A DNA stretch of 64,000 nucleotides from Mycolicibacterium litorale (GCF_014218295.1 NZ_AP023287.1:620001-684000), one strand, 5' to 3'; shown: positions 41,995-50,501, counted from the first letter of the stretch. Notes: a model not told the origin generated them from the sequence alone. Made by a program: numbers and translations.

Positions 41995-42708
41995 ATGCTC
42001 AAGCCCGCCGCCGTAGCCGCCATGTTCGCCGTTCCCGCGCTCGCGCTGAGTGCCTGCACCCCCAATGAGCCGGCGTCGAGCGAACCCGGCACCACGCCGC
42101 CCGTGTGGACCGGTTCACCGTCGCCGACGGCGGCGCCCGGCGAGGGCGAAGGCGGCGGAGGCGGGTCCGAAGGGCACGGCGAGGGCGGCCAGAAGCTGAC
42201 CGCCGAGCTGAAGAGCCCCGACGGCACCACCGTCGCGAACGCCGAGTTCGACTTCAGCGGCGGCTATGCCACCGTCACGGTGCAGACGGTCGCCTCCGGC
42301 CAGCTGGAGCCGGGGTTCCACGGCATGCACGTCCACCAGGTCGGCAAGTGTGAGCCGAATTCGGTGGCCCCCAACGGCGGTGCGCCGGGCAACTTCAACT
42401 CCGCGGGCGGGCACTTCCAGACCGAGGGCAACACCGGACACCCGGCCAGCGGAGACCTCACCTCGTTGCAGGTCCGCGAGGACGGTTCGGCGATGGTGGT
42501 GACCACCACCGACGCGTTCACCGCCGAAGACCTGACGTCGGGCGAGGGCACCGCGATCATCATCCACGAGCGGGCCGACAACTTCGCGAACATCCCGCCG
42601 GAGCGCTACAACCAGGTCAACGGCACCCCGGGCCCGGATCAGGCGACCATGGCCACCGGTGACGCCGGTGGGCGGGTGGCGTGCGGTGTTATCCGTCCCG
42701 CCCAGTAG
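41995..42708 (+). CDS. sodC: Superoxide dismutase [Cu] lipoprotein
   Basis: A protein of 237 residues. The signal peptide ends in a LSACT lipobox, then a Pro/Gly/Glu-rich linker, then the SOD fold. Copper ligands are visible in [14 protein letters not shown] and the late [10 protein letters not shown]. The zinc site is altered: the canonical H-x-G-D reads ASGD, so the third His is Ala. This agrees with the zinc-free, copper-only enzyme described for M. tuberculosis. A -10-like TAGGCT (41982-41987) ends 7 bases before the ATG, so the mRNA is probably leaderless. Confidence 0.94.
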   Translation: MLKPAAVAAMFAVPALALSACTPNEPASSEPGTTPPVWTGSPSPTAAPGEGEGGGGGSEGHGEGGQKLTAELKSPDGTTVANAEFDFSGGYATVTVQTVASGQLEPGFHGMHVHQVGKCEPNSVAPNGGAPGNFNSAGGHFQTEGNTGHPASGDLTSLQVREDGSAMVVTTTDAFTAEDLTSGEGTAIIIHERADNFANIPPERYNQVNGTPGPDQATMATGDAGGRVACGVIRPAQ

Positions 42709-43816
42709 TCGTATCGACTTCGCCGGGTCACCCCGGCCCACCGTCGGCGTGGAGTGGGAGTTCGCCCTCGTCGACGCCGACACCCGCGACCTGAGCAACG
42801 AGGCGGCCACCGTCATCGCCGAGATCGGCGAGAGCCCGCACGTGCACAAGGAACTGCTGCGCAACACCGTCGAGGTCGTCACCGGGATCTGCGAGAACTC
42901 CGGTGAGGCGATGGCCGATCTGCGCGGCACCCTGCAGACGGTGCGGCGGATCGTGCGCGACCGCGGGATGGAGCTGTTCTGCGCGGGCACCCACCCGTTC
43001 GCGAAATGGTCGGCGCAACAACTGACCGATGCGCCGCGCTACGCCGAGCTCATCAAGCGCACGCAGTGGTGGGGCAGGCAGATGCTGATCTGGGGTGTGC
43101 ACGTCCACGTCGGGATCTCGTCGGCGCACAAGGTCATGCCGATCATCTCGTCGCTGCTCAACCAGTACCCGCACCTGCTGGCGCTGTCGGCGTCGTCGCC
43201 GTACTGGGACGGTGCCGACACCGGATACGCGAGCAACCGGGCGATGATGTTCCAGCAGCTGCCGACCGCCGGTCTGCCGTTCCAGTTCCAGTCGTGGCCG
43301 GAGTTCGAGCGGTTCGTCCACGACCAGAAGAAGACCGGGATCATCGACCACATGAACGAGATCCGGTGGGACATCCGGCCGTCGCCCCATCTGGGGACGG
43401 TGGAGGTGCGGGTGTTCGACGGGGTGTCCAACCTGGCCGAGCTCGGTTCGTTGGTCGCGCTCACCCACTGTCTGGTGGTCGACCTCGACCGCAGGCTCGA
43501 CGCGGGGGAGCAGCTGCCGGTGATGCCGCCGTGGCACGTCCAGGAGAACAAGTGGCGCGCTGCCCGGTACGGCCTGGACGCCGAGATCATCCTCGACGCC
43601 GACAGCAACGAGCGGTTGGTCACCGAGGATCTCGACGATCTGCTCACCAGGCTCGAACCGGTCGCACGGTCGCTGGACTGCGCCGACGAACTCGCCGGGG
43701 TCGCCGACATCTACCGCAACGGCGCGGGCTACCAGCGGCAGCGCCGCGTCGCCGAAGAACACGACGGCGATCTCCGTGCGGTCGTTGACGCCCTGGTCGC
43801 CGAACTGGAGCTATAG
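42686..43816 (+). CDS. ybdK: Carboxylate-amine ligase, YbdK/GCS2 family
   Basis: A protein of 376 residues, ortholog of Rv0433. [10 protein letters not shown] is the metal-binding Glu strand, WGVHVHVGI holds the conserved His residues, and a [22 protein letters not shown] loop completes the glutamine-synthetase-like active site of GCS2 enzymes. Family members have weak glutamate-cysteine ligase activity and their true substrates are unclear. GTG 42686 gives the tuberculosis length and overlaps sodC by 23 bases; an open extension to 42659 is not needed. Confidence 0.88.
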   Translation: MLSVPPSSRIDFAGSPRPTVGVEWEFALVDADTRDLSNEAATVIAEIGESPHVHKELLRNTVEVVTGICENSGEAMADLRGTLQTVRRIVRDRGMELFCAGTHPFAKWSAQQLTDAPRYAELIKRTQWWGRQMLIWGVHVHVGISSAHKVMPIISSLLNQYPHLLALSASSPYWDGADTGYASNRAMMFQQLPTAGLPFQFQSWPEFERFVHDQKKTGIIDHMNEIRWDIRPSPHLGTVEVRVFDGVSNLAELGSLVALTHCLVVDLDRRLDAGEQLPVMPPWHVQENKWRAARYGLDAEIILDADSNERLVTEDLDDLLTRLEPVARSLDCADELAGVADIYRNGAGYQRQRRVAEEHDGDLRAVVDALVAELEL

Positions 43817-43825
43817 GCTGGGCTG

Positions 43826-44233
43826 ATGACGGTGCGGCGGTGGGTGCTGGTGGCCTGTGCGGCCGCCGCGGTCACCGCCGCCGGCTGCAGCAACGTCACC
43901 ACGGGTACGCCGATGGCCGAACCCGACCAGACCGGTCTGTCGACCACCGCCACCAGTCCCTCCCCGACGACCAGGGCGCGGGTGCCCGACCCGACGTCGT
44001 CGGCGCCGCGACCACCCGGCGCGCCGCCGGCCGGGCTGGCCGACACCACGTGCGGTGAGTACGTCGACATGGATCAGGCGACGCAGCGTCAGGTGATCGA
44101 AGCGGTCGGCGAACAGAACGAACTCGTCGCGCTCAACCCGGAACTGTGGATCACGATGGCCAGTGCGATGTGTACGTTCGCCGACCCGGCCACGCTGGTC
44201 AAGGACGCCGTCGTGGGCGGCGGCTTCAACTGA
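43826..44233 (+). CDS. Mycobacterial lipoprotein, unknown function
   Basis: A protein of 135 residues. The signal peptide ends in an AAGCS lipobox. A Thr/Ser/Pro-rich linker of about 55 residues leads to a C-terminal domain with two Cys (TTCGEY and AMCTFAD) that probably form a disulfide. TAGGCT (43814-43819) lies 6 bases before the ATG, so the mRNA should be leaderless. The last 8 bases overlap the converging RibB-like gene. Confidence 0.75.
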   Translation: MTVRRWVLVACAAAAVTAAGCSNVTTGTPMAEPDQTGLSTTATSPSPTTRARVPDPTSSAPRPPGAPPAGLADTTCGEYVDMDQATQRQVIEAVGEQNELVALNPELWITMASAMCTFADPATLVKDAVVGGGFN

Positions 44234-44777
44234 ATCTGATCGCGAGATCGTAAGTGGCGGCGAAAGATTCGGCCGCCACACCGTCCAGCAGTTCACCGCT
44301 GTCGGCCACCAGCCGGCAGACCACGGCCACGGGCGGGTACCCGGCGGCCGCGACCAGGTCGCAGGCGAGCTCCCAGACCCGTCGGCGTTCGGCGTAGCCG
44401 CCGTCGGCGCAGCGGATCGGCAGCACGTGGCCCGGCCGGATCAGGTCGGCGGCGACGGTCGCCGGATCGGCGAGTACGCGCACGGTGTGGGCGCGGTCCC
44501 GTGCGGAGATGCCGGTGCCGATACCCGCGGCGGCGTCCACCGCGACGGTGAACCCCGTGCCGCTGTCCTCGGCGCCGAGGACCGGTTGGTCCGGGATGCG
44601 CAGCGCGTCGAGCAGGGCGCCCGGCATGGCGGCGTGGATCAGACCGCTGCTGTGGCGGATCGCGAAGTGCAGCTGCGCGGTCGTCGCGGTCGCGGCGGGG
44701 AAAGCCAGAACGGCGCCCGCCTCGTCGAGCAGCAGAGCGGGGCAGGACACCGCGGCGGGTGCGAATGCGGCGGTCAT
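44226..44777 (-). CDS. RibB-fold (DHBP synthase-like) protein without catalytic motifs
   Basis: A protein of 183 residues from ATG 44777, with GGGAGAT before it. It aligns with 3,4-dihydroxy-2-butanone 4-phosphate synthase through IRHSSGLI, GTGFTVAVDAAAGIGTGISA, RDRAHTVR and RPGHVLPIR. Two functional elements are missing. The acidic DREGEGD-type loop that binds Mg and substrate is deleted (LLLDEAGAVLAFPAA follows directly). The GGHTEA His is replaced (ERRRVWELA). Riboflavin precursor synthesis is therefore not expected. Transcribed divergently from the aldehyde dehydrogenase, with a strong promoter and palindrome between them. Function unknown; a binding or altered enzymatic role is possible. 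Confidence 0.75.
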   Translation of the reverse strand: MTAAFAPAAVSCPALLLDEAGAVLAFPAATATTAQLHFAIRHSSGLIHAAMPGALLDALRIPDQPVLGAEDSGTGFTVAVDAAAGIGTGISARDRAHTVRVLADPATVAADLIRPGHVLPIRCADGGYAERRRVWELACDLVAAAGYPPVAVVCRLVADSGELLDGVAAESFAATYDLAIRFS

Positions 44778-44834
44778 CGGATCTCCCGAGGGTCGGGCGG
44801 AGCGCTGTGTCATCGATGTAACGATCGTGAGAAT

Positions 44835-44863
44835 AGCGTATTGCAGTCATCAAAGCGCTTCAA
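44835..44863 (-). promoter_or_regulatory. Promoter of the RibB-like gene
   Basis: On the minus strand, -35 TTGAAG (44863-44858), a 17-base spacer and -10 TACGCT (44840-44835). The start would be near 44828, about 50 bases before ATG 44777. The palindrome at 44837-44876 covers both hexamers. Confidence 0.6.
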
Positions 44864-44876
44864 AGTTCGCAATACG
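44837..44876. promoter_or_regulatory. Nested palindromic operator in the divergent promoter
   Basis: CGTATTGC (44837-44844) and GCAATACG (44869-44876) form a perfect inverted repeat. The palindrome AAGCGCTT (44853-44860) lies exactly at its centre, with 8 bases on each side. The outer arms are 32 bases apart (about three helical turns), so a multimeric protein on one DNA face fits well. It overlaps the RibB-like promoter and abuts the -35 box of the aldehyde dehydrogenase promoter. The Lrp/AsnC regulator encoded nearby is the natural candidate. Confidence 0.7.
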
Positions 44877-44879
44877 GTC

Positions 44880-44908
44880 TTGACGAGACCGTGAGCCGCG
44901 AATAGCGT
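44880..44908 (+). promoter_or_regulatory. Promoter of the aldehyde dehydrogenase gene
   Basis: -35 TTGACG (44880-44885), 17-base spacer, -10 TAGCGT (44903-44908): a near-consensus housekeeping promoter. Start near 44915, then a leader of about 40 bases with AGGAG (44942-44946) before ATG 44955. The -10 region GAATAGCGTA (44900-44909) is a direct repeat of 44831-44840, 69 bases apart. Confidence 0.7.
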
Positions 44909-44954
44909 AAGCGCGCCCCACCGGTATTGCCCAGCCCACTCAGGAGCCCGCAGT

Positions 44955-46448
44955 ATGACCGCCACCGCAGGCGCGCTCGACACCTTGATGACGTCCCCGG
45001 CCCGCGAGTTCGCCGCCACCGACCACGGGGCGTTCGTCTCCGGTGAGTACCTCGCACCCGGCGGCGACACCGTCGCCGACATCGACCCGTCGACCGGTGA
45101 GGTGATCGGCCGCATCGCCGATTCCGACGTCGAGACGGTCGACCGGGCGGTCCGCTCGGCGGCCGCGGCATTCCAGGGCGAGTGGGGCGGCATGCTGCCC
45201 GGGCAGCGGGAGGCCGTCCTGCACCGGTTCGCCGACCTGGTCGAAGCCCACAGCGCCGAACTGGCTCAGTACGACGCACTCGAAGGCGGTAAGCCGGTCT
45301 CCTACGTCGAGGCGGTCGACCTGCCGCTGGCCGTCGAGCAGTTCCGCTACTACGCCGGATGGCCGACCAAGCTGGTCGGCAGCGTGATCCCGGTCGACAC
45401 CCCGGACAGCCACGTCTACGCGCGCCGCACGCCGCTGGGCGTCGTGGCAGCCGTGACGCCGTGGAACTTCCCGCTGTGTCAGGCCGCGATCAAACTCGCC
45501 CCCGCACTGGCCGCAGGCAACACCGTCGTCCTCAAACCCTCCGAACTCACTTCGCTGTCGGCACTTCGGTTGGCGGAGTTGGCGATCGAGGCCGGACTGC
45601 CGCCCGGCACGGTCAACGTCGTCCCCGGCACGGGCGCCACCACCGGTCAGGCGCTGATCTCGCATCCGGCGGTCGCCAAGATCTCGTTCACCGGGTCGGA
45701 GGCCGTCGGACGGCATCTCGGTGCCGAGGCCGGCCGGGCGCTCAAGCACATCTCGCTCGAACTGGGCGGCAAGAACCCGAACATCGTGTTCGCCGACGCC
45801 GACATCGCCAAGGCCGCCGCCGCCGCGGCGACGACCGCCTACTTCTATTCGGGGCAGGTGTGTTTCAGCGGGTCGCGGCTGATGGTGGAGCGCTCGGTGC
45901 TCGACCAGGTGCTCGACGCGGTGCGCGAACACGCCCGCGGCCTGGTGCTCGGACACAGCCTGGACCGATCGACGACCATGGGCCCGCTGGCCTCAGAAGC
46001 CCATCGCGACAAGGTCGAACGCTACCTCGACACCGTGTCCGGTACCGGCGGCGAGGTCGCGTTCGGCGGCAATCGCGTGCCCGGTGGCGGCTTCTTCCTC
46101 GAACCGACCGCGATCGTCGGGCCCGCCGACAGCGATCCGGTGGTGACCGACGAGATCTTCGGGCCGGTGCTGGTCGTACAGCCCTTCGACTCGGTCGAGG
46201 ACGTCCTGCCGCGCGCCAACGACGGCCGGTACGGGCTGACCGCAGGGGTCTGGACCACCGATGTCCGCAAGGCACACGCGGTGTCGCAGCGCCTGCAGGC
46301 CGGCACCGTGTGGGTCAACACCTACGCCGACTACAACGCGGCGGCGCCGTTCGGCGGATTCAAGAGTTCCGGGTTCGGAAAGGACTGCGGCCCCGAAGGT
46401 CTGGACAAGTATCTGCAGACTCAGACGATCTGGATGTCGTTGTCGTGA
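44955..46448 (+). CDS. NAD(P)-dependent aldehyde dehydrogenase
   Basis: A protein of 497 residues of the betaine-aldehyde/phenylacetaldehyde dehydrogenase type. VTPWNFPL (nucleotide and anion hole Asn), the ISFTGSEAVG loop, general base Glu in LELGGKNPN (near 269), catalytic Cys in GQVCFSG (near 303), and EIFGPVL near 400. It oxidises an aldehyde intermediate of the neighbouring catabolic genes to the acid. Its end overlaps the converging AsnC gene by 28 bases. Confidence 0.9.
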   Translation: MTATAGALDTLMTSPAREFAATDHGAFVSGEYLAPGGDTVADIDPSTGEVIGRIADSDVETVDRAVRSAAAAFQGEWGGMLPGQREAVLHRFADLVEAHSAELAQYDALEGGKPVSYVEAVDLPLAVEQFRYYAGWPTKLVGSVIPVDTPDSHVYARRTPLGVVAAVTPWNFPLCQAAIKLAPALAAGNTVVLKPSELTSLSALRLAELAIEAGLPPGTVNVVPGTGATTGQALISHPAVAKISFTGSEAVGRHLGAEAGRALKHISLELGGKNPNIVFADADIAKAAAAAATTAYFYSGQVCFSGSRLMVERSVLDQVLDAVREHARGLVLGHSLDRSTTMGPLASEAHRDKVERYLDTVSGTGGEVAFGGNRVPGGGFFLEPTAIVGPADSDPVVTDEIFGPVLVVQPFDSVEDVLPRANDGRYGLTAGVWTTDVRKAHAVSQRLQAGTVWVNTYADYNAAAPFGGFKSSGFGKDCGPEGLDKYLQTQTIWMSLS

Positions 46449-47410
46449 CCCGCCAGTCCGTCGGTGCGGCGGGGGCGGACGGCCTTGTAGTGCAGCGCGA
46501 TGTACGACCACGACTCGAGGGCCGCCACCCCCTCGATCGCGCGGATGTCGTCGTCGAGGACCGACAGCAGAGCCTCCCCGCTGTCGGTCACCACCTCGGC
46601 CAGCACATCCCAGCGGCCCGAGGTCAACGCGACATAGGAGACCGGCTGCAGGCCGGTCAGCGCCTCGGCCACGTCCCTGGCGCTGCCGTGACCGTCCACC
46701 CGGATCGTCACCCAGCTCGACCAGCGGTACCCGAGCCGCAGCGGGTTGACGATGCACATCACCCGTACCGCACCGGATTCCACCAGCCGGGTGTAGCGGA
46801 AGCGGATCGTCGTCTCCGAAACACCAAGGGCGGCAGCGAAATCGCGGAATGCGGCGCGGCCGTCGACGGCCAGCCGCGAGATGATCGCCCGATCGGTCTC
46901 GTCGAGCTGGCGCGGCCGGACACCGTCACGGTCCCCGCGCACACCCGAGAAGCGCGCCTGCTGGTAGTGCAGCCGCAGATAGGGCAACAGTTCGACGGCG
47001 GCGACGCCGGGCGTCGTGCGGATCTTGCCGAACGCGACGTCGTGCAATTCCCTGGGGTCGGTGCAGATCAGCTCCACCTGCACGGCGAACGGGCCGGTCG
47101 TCACCGTCACGTAGTCGGTCTCCGGCAGTTGCGCCAGTTCGTCGGCCAGTTCGACCGGCGAGCGCGACCCGTCCACCGTGACCAGGGCCAGCGCCATCGA
47201 GCCGAAGCCCAGCAAGCTGGGATCGGTGACCGCTGCGATCGTCACGTAACCCTGGTCGATAAGCCGCGAAACACGACGCCGCACAGTCTTTTCCGTCACC
47301 TCGAGCCGCCGCGCCAATTCCACGTACGGGATGCGGCCGTCGATCTGCAGATGGTCGATCAGTTGCAGGTCCAGCCCGTCGAGGTCCCCATCACCGGATT
47401 CGGACTGCAT
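46421..47410 (-). CDS. Lrp/AsnC-family regulator with two tandem HTH-ligand modules
   Basis: A protein of 329 residues, about twice the usual 150. The first HTH (about 14-60, LIDHLQIDGRIPYVELARRL) has a RAM ligand domain after it. A second HTH (about 180-225, IISRLAVDGRAAFRDFAAAL) is followed by a second RAM domain ending at a Leu-rich C-terminus. Such fused proteins can act as half-octamers. A -10-like TAGCCT ends 6 bases before its ATG, suggesting a leaderless mRNA. Divergent from the monooxygenase operon with 44 bases between; it probably controls this operon and the palindromic site at 44837. Confidence 0.88.
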   Translation of the reverse strand: MQSESGDGDLDGLDLQLIDHLQIDGRIPYVELARRLEVTEKTVRRRVSRLIDQGYVTIAAVTDPSLLGFGSMALALVTVDGSRSPVELADELAQLPETDYVTVTTGPFAVQVELICTDPRELHDVAFGKIRTTPGVAAVELLPYLRLHYQQARFSGVRGDRDGVRPRQLDETDRAIISRLAVDGRAAFRDFAAALGVSETTIRFRYTRLVESGAVRVMCIVNPLRLGYRWSSWVTIRVDGHGSARDVAEALTGLQPVSYVALTSGRWDVLAEVVTDSGEALLSVLDDDIRAIEGVAALESWSYIALHYKAVRPRRTDGLAGHDNDIQIV

Positions 47411-47454
47411 GCCCTGAGGCTACCGCCCAACCGAACAATCAAGGAGTGCACACC

Positions 47455-48519
47455 ATGCGGGTAGGACTGCTACAAGAAGGCGACTTGACCGGAACCACCG
47501 CTTACCAGCGGTACCACCAGCTGATCGAGGAGGTGACGCTGGCCGACCGGCTCGGCTTCTCGACCTGGGGGACCTCCGAACAGCACTTCAGCCCACCGAG
47601 CTTCTCGATCGCCGCACCGGAGGTGCTGTACGCGGCGATCGCCATGCGCACCGAGCGGATCACGCTGCGCACCATGGCGTCGGTGATGCTGAAGTGGAAC
47701 CATCCGATCCTGGTCGCCGAGCGGCTCGCCACACTCGACATCGTCTCCCACGGGCGGGCCGAGGTGTGCACCGCCCGGTCGAACAACCTCACCACGCTGT
47801 CGGCCTTCGGCGTCGATCCGTCCGAGACCCGCGATCAGTGGGAGGACGGCATGGACGTGCTGATGAAGGCGATGACCGCCGAGAAGCTCGAGCACGACGG
47901 ACCGGTCTGGCAGATCCCGTCGGTGGAGGTCGTGCCGAAGCCCTACACCAAACCGCATCCGGCGGTGTCGGTGGCGGCCTCGAGCGCCCAGACCCACGCC
48001 AACGCCGGCAAGCGCGGCATCGGCGCCATCACGTTCGACAACTATTTCGGCTTCGACTACCTGCAGGAATGCCTCGACGCCTACCGCAAGGCCTTCGACA
48101 CGGCCGACCACTCGGCGGTGGCGGCGCCCAACGACTACCGGGGTCTCTACGTCGCGACGGCGTACTGCGCACAGGACCGCGACGAGGCCCGGTCGGTGGC
48201 CCGTGACATCGCGATGGACTACTTCAGATTCATCCTCAACCTCTACATCCCGCTGTCGAAGAACCCGGGCTACACGTACTTGGATACCCTTGAGCAGCTC
48301 ATCGAGCACCAGGACGACCTGGACTGGCTGTGCGAATACACCCCCTCGGTGATGATCGGCACCCCTGACGACTTCATCGAGCGGATCCGCCGGCTCGAGG
48401 GCATGGGCATCGACGAAGTGCTGCTGCGCATCGACGGCGTCGGACACGAGAACATCACGAAGTCGCTGGAACTCATCGGGCACGAAGTGATCCCGGTGGT
48501 CGATCCGAGCCACAACTAG
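47455..48519 (+). CDS. Luciferase-like flavin-dependent monooxygenase
   Basis: A protein of 354 residues of the bacterial luciferase-like TIM-barrel family, which needs reduced FMN from a separate reductase. Visible: WGTSEQHFSPPSFSIAAPEV near the start, MLKWNHPILVAERLATLD near 80, and TARSNNLTTLSAFG in the flavin phosphate region. No flavin reductase gene lies nearby. AAGGAG sits 9 bases before ATG 47455. First gene of the operon monooxygenase, membrane peptide, NCS1 permease, EthD protein, amidohydrolase. Substrate unknown; similar enzymes open or oxidise N-heterocycles, sulfonates or long-chain compounds. Confidence 0.88.
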   Translation: MRVGLLQEGDLTGTTAYQRYHQLIEEVTLADRLGFSTWGTSEQHFSPPSFSIAAPEVLYAAIAMRTERITLRTMASVMLKWNHPILVAERLATLDIVSHGRAEVCTARSNNLTTLSAFGVDPSETRDQWEDGMDVLMKAMTAEKLEHDGPVWQIPSVEVVPKPYTKPHPAVSVAASSAQTHANAGKRGIGAITFDNYFGFDYLQECLDAYRKAFDTADHSAVAAPNDYRGLYVATAYCAQDRDEARSVARDIAMDYFRFILNLYIPLSKNPGYTYLDTLEQLIEHQDDLDWLCEYTPSVMIGTPDDFIERIRRLEGMGIDEVLLRIDGVGHENITKSLELIGHEVIPVVDPSHN

Positions 48520-48549
48520 ACCACCGGTCCGCTGAGAAGGAGCGAACGC

Positions 48550-48708
48550 GTGTCACAAGAACTGCCGCCCGAACTGCTCAATCGCTGTGCGGCCATCCAG
48601 GACGGCGAGGCGCAGGGCATACCGCTGGCGCCGTCGGACTACGTCTGGCTGGCCGTGGCGACCATCGCCGTGCCGATTCTGCTGGTGATCATCGGGATGG
48701 CGCTGTGA
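48550..48708 (+). CDS. 52-residue single-helix membrane peptide preceding the NCS1 permease
   Basis: A GTG start with GAAGGAG 7 bases upstream, 52 codons, and a stop that overlaps the permease GTG by 4 bases (GTGA). A polar N-terminus (PPELLNRCAAIQDGEAQG) leads to PLAPSDYVWLAVATIAVP and one hydrophobic helix to the C-terminus. Ribosome site, coding continuity and coupling make it a real gene. It is probably a small accessory subunit of the permease, which is inference from position. Confidence 0.72.
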   Translation: MSQELPPELLNRCAAIQDGEAQGIPLAPSDYVWLAVATIAVPILLVIIGMAL

Positions 48709-50165
48709 GCGCCCCGGTGAGGTTCGGCGACTGGAAGATCGCCGAGGAGAACGGCTGGCCGCTTCTGCGCGGGGAACGCGGATTCGGCAAGCTGGCGATC
48801 TTCCTCGCCGCGTTCTCGGCGGCGATGGCGACGTGGTGCTTCTCCATCGGCGGATTCGTGTCGTACTACCTCGACGCCACCGCGGGCACCTTCGCCGTGC
48901 TGGCCGGATCACTGATCGGCATCCTGCTGGTGACGCTGGCGACACTGCCGATGTGCGCGAAGTACGGCATCGACTCGGTGGTCGCGAGCCGCGCCCAGCT
49001 GGGCACGCGGGGTTCGGTGCTCTCACTGCTGCTCGTGTACTGCTCGACGATGGGCTGGAACGTCATCCTGTTCATCTACAAGGGTCGCGCGATCGCCGAA
49101 CTGCTGATCTCGTTCGGCGTCATGGACCGCAGGTACTACAACGTCTGCGTCGGGGTGGTCGCCGTGCTGGCGATCTTCCTGGTGCTGTGGCTGATCCGCA
49201 AGGGACCGGAGTACGTGCGGAGCCGCGGGCCGGTGATCGCGATCATGGTCGCGGTGATGAGCATGGTCGTCCTGGCGCTGCTGCTGCAGCGGGTGGGGCT
49301 GCAGGGTGTGCTCGACGCCGTGCCGCTGGCCCCGTACGACGGCGCGGCCGGCAACTGGACCAGCGCCTTCGAGGTGCTGATCGCGGTGAACCTGTCGTGG
49401 TGGGCCTACGTCGGCACCATCGTGCGGACGAATCCCAGTGCGCGGCAATCGCTGTGGCCGGTCGTGATCGGTTTCGGCCTCGGCGTCGGGATCGGCTCGC
49501 TGGTCGGTCTGTACACGGGTCTGGTCGTCACCGATTCGCACGGCGACCCGACGTCGTTCCTGATCGGTCAGGGCGGCCTGGTGGTGGGCATCGTCATGCT
49601 GGCCTTCCTGCTGGTGGCCAACGTCGGTACCGCGATGATGGGCATCTACGCGTCCAGCCTCGCCGTGCGCCAACTGCCCAAGGGCAACACGCTGTCGTGG
49701 AAGATGACGATCTTCCTGGTGTCGGTGCCCGCGATGGTGGTGGTCGGGTTGTTCGCCAACTCCGCTGAGGCGTTCTTCGCCACGTTCCTGGCCTTCCTCG
49801 GGGTGACGTTCGCTCCGATGTGCGGCATCCAGATCGCCGACTGGTTCATCCTGCGCCGGCAGCGCTACGACGTGCTCTCGCTGTACCTGCCCGGTCCCTC
49901 GTCGAAGTACTACTACCTGGCCGGTTTCAATCCGGTGGGGTTCGTCGCCTTCGCCGCGGGCATCGCCGTCTACATCTACCTGTTGGACCCGATCTCGTAC
50001 GTGTACCGGGCGCCGTTCCAGTACCTGTCGGCATCGTTCCCGTCGGCGATCGTCGCCGGGGCGGTCTACGTCGTCGGCACACTCGTCTTCCTGCGGCCCA
50101 AGGGCATCGGCGGATACGGGGCGGTGTCCGCGCCGCCCGCCCACAACGCCACCCCCGTGGCCTGA
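48705..50165 (+). CDS. NCS1-family nucleobase/cytosine-type permease
   Basis: A protein of 486 residues with 12 or more helices. The N-terminal helix 1 region (FSAAMATWCFSIGGFVSYYL) and the QIADWFILRRQRYDV stretch near the end of the core are NCS1 hallmarks. The family carries cytosine, purines, hydantoins or pyridoxine-type rings with Na+ or H+. It indicates that the operon's substrate is a small ring or ureide. Confidence 0.87.
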   Translation: MSAPVRFGDWKIAEENGWPLLRGERGFGKLAIFLAAFSAAMATWCFSIGGFVSYYLDATAGTFAVLAGSLIGILLVTLATLPMCAKYGIDSVVASRAQLGTRGSVLSLLLVYCSTMGWNVILFIYKGRAIAELLISFGVMDRRYYNVCVGVVAVLAIFLVLWLIRKGPEYVRSRGPVIAIMVAVMSMVVLALLLQRVGLQGVLDAVPLAPYDGAAGNWTSAFEVLIAVNLSWWAYVGTIVRTNPSARQSLWPVVIGFGLGVGIGSLVGLYTGLVVTDSHGDPTSFLIGQGGLVVGIVMLAFLLVANVGTAMMGIYASSLAVRQLPKGNTLSWKMTIFLVSVPAMVVVGLFANSAEAFFATFLAFLGVTFAPMCGIQIADWFILRRQRYDVLSLYLPGPSSKYYYLAGFNPVGFVAFAAGIAVYIYLLDPISYVYRAPFQYLSASFPSAIVAGAVYVVGTLVFLRPKGIGGYGAVSAPPAHNATPVA

Positions 50166-50198
50166 CCACTTCTGATCTGAACTATCGAAAGGTCCGTC

Positions 50199-50501
50199 AT
50201 GCACGACGTTTTCGTGATGTACAACCACCCGACCGACCCGGAGGCGTTCGACGCGCACTACCGCAGCACGCACATCCCGCTGGTCCACGAGCTGCCGCTG
50301 CTCAAGGAGTTCACCTGGGGTCACGTGCACCGCGACGAGCACGACTCCGGCTATTACCTGGTGGCCCGGTTGACCTACGAGAGCGCCGACGCCGCAGCAG
50401 AGTCGATGGCGTCGGAGGCCGGCAAGAAGTCCGTCGAGGATCTGGCGAACTTCGCCTCCAAGGGCGTCACGGTCCTCAATGTCACGCGCGGCAATGCCTG
50501 A
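50199..50501 (+). CDS. EthD-domain protein
   Basis: A protein of 100 residues, ferredoxin-like dimeric alpha-beta barrel. FVMYNHPTDPEAFDAHYRST with HIPLVHELP is the conserved start of EthD proteins, which assist mono-oxygenase pathways; several close relatives are small isomerases or decarboxylases. GAAAGG precedes the ATG. Its end overlaps the amidohydrolase start by 8 bases. Confidence 0.82.
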   Translation: MHDVFVMYNHPTDPEAFDAHYRSTHIPLVHELPLLKEFTWGHVHRDEHDSGYYLVARLTYESADAAAESMASEAGKKSVEDLANFASKGVTVLNVTRGNA

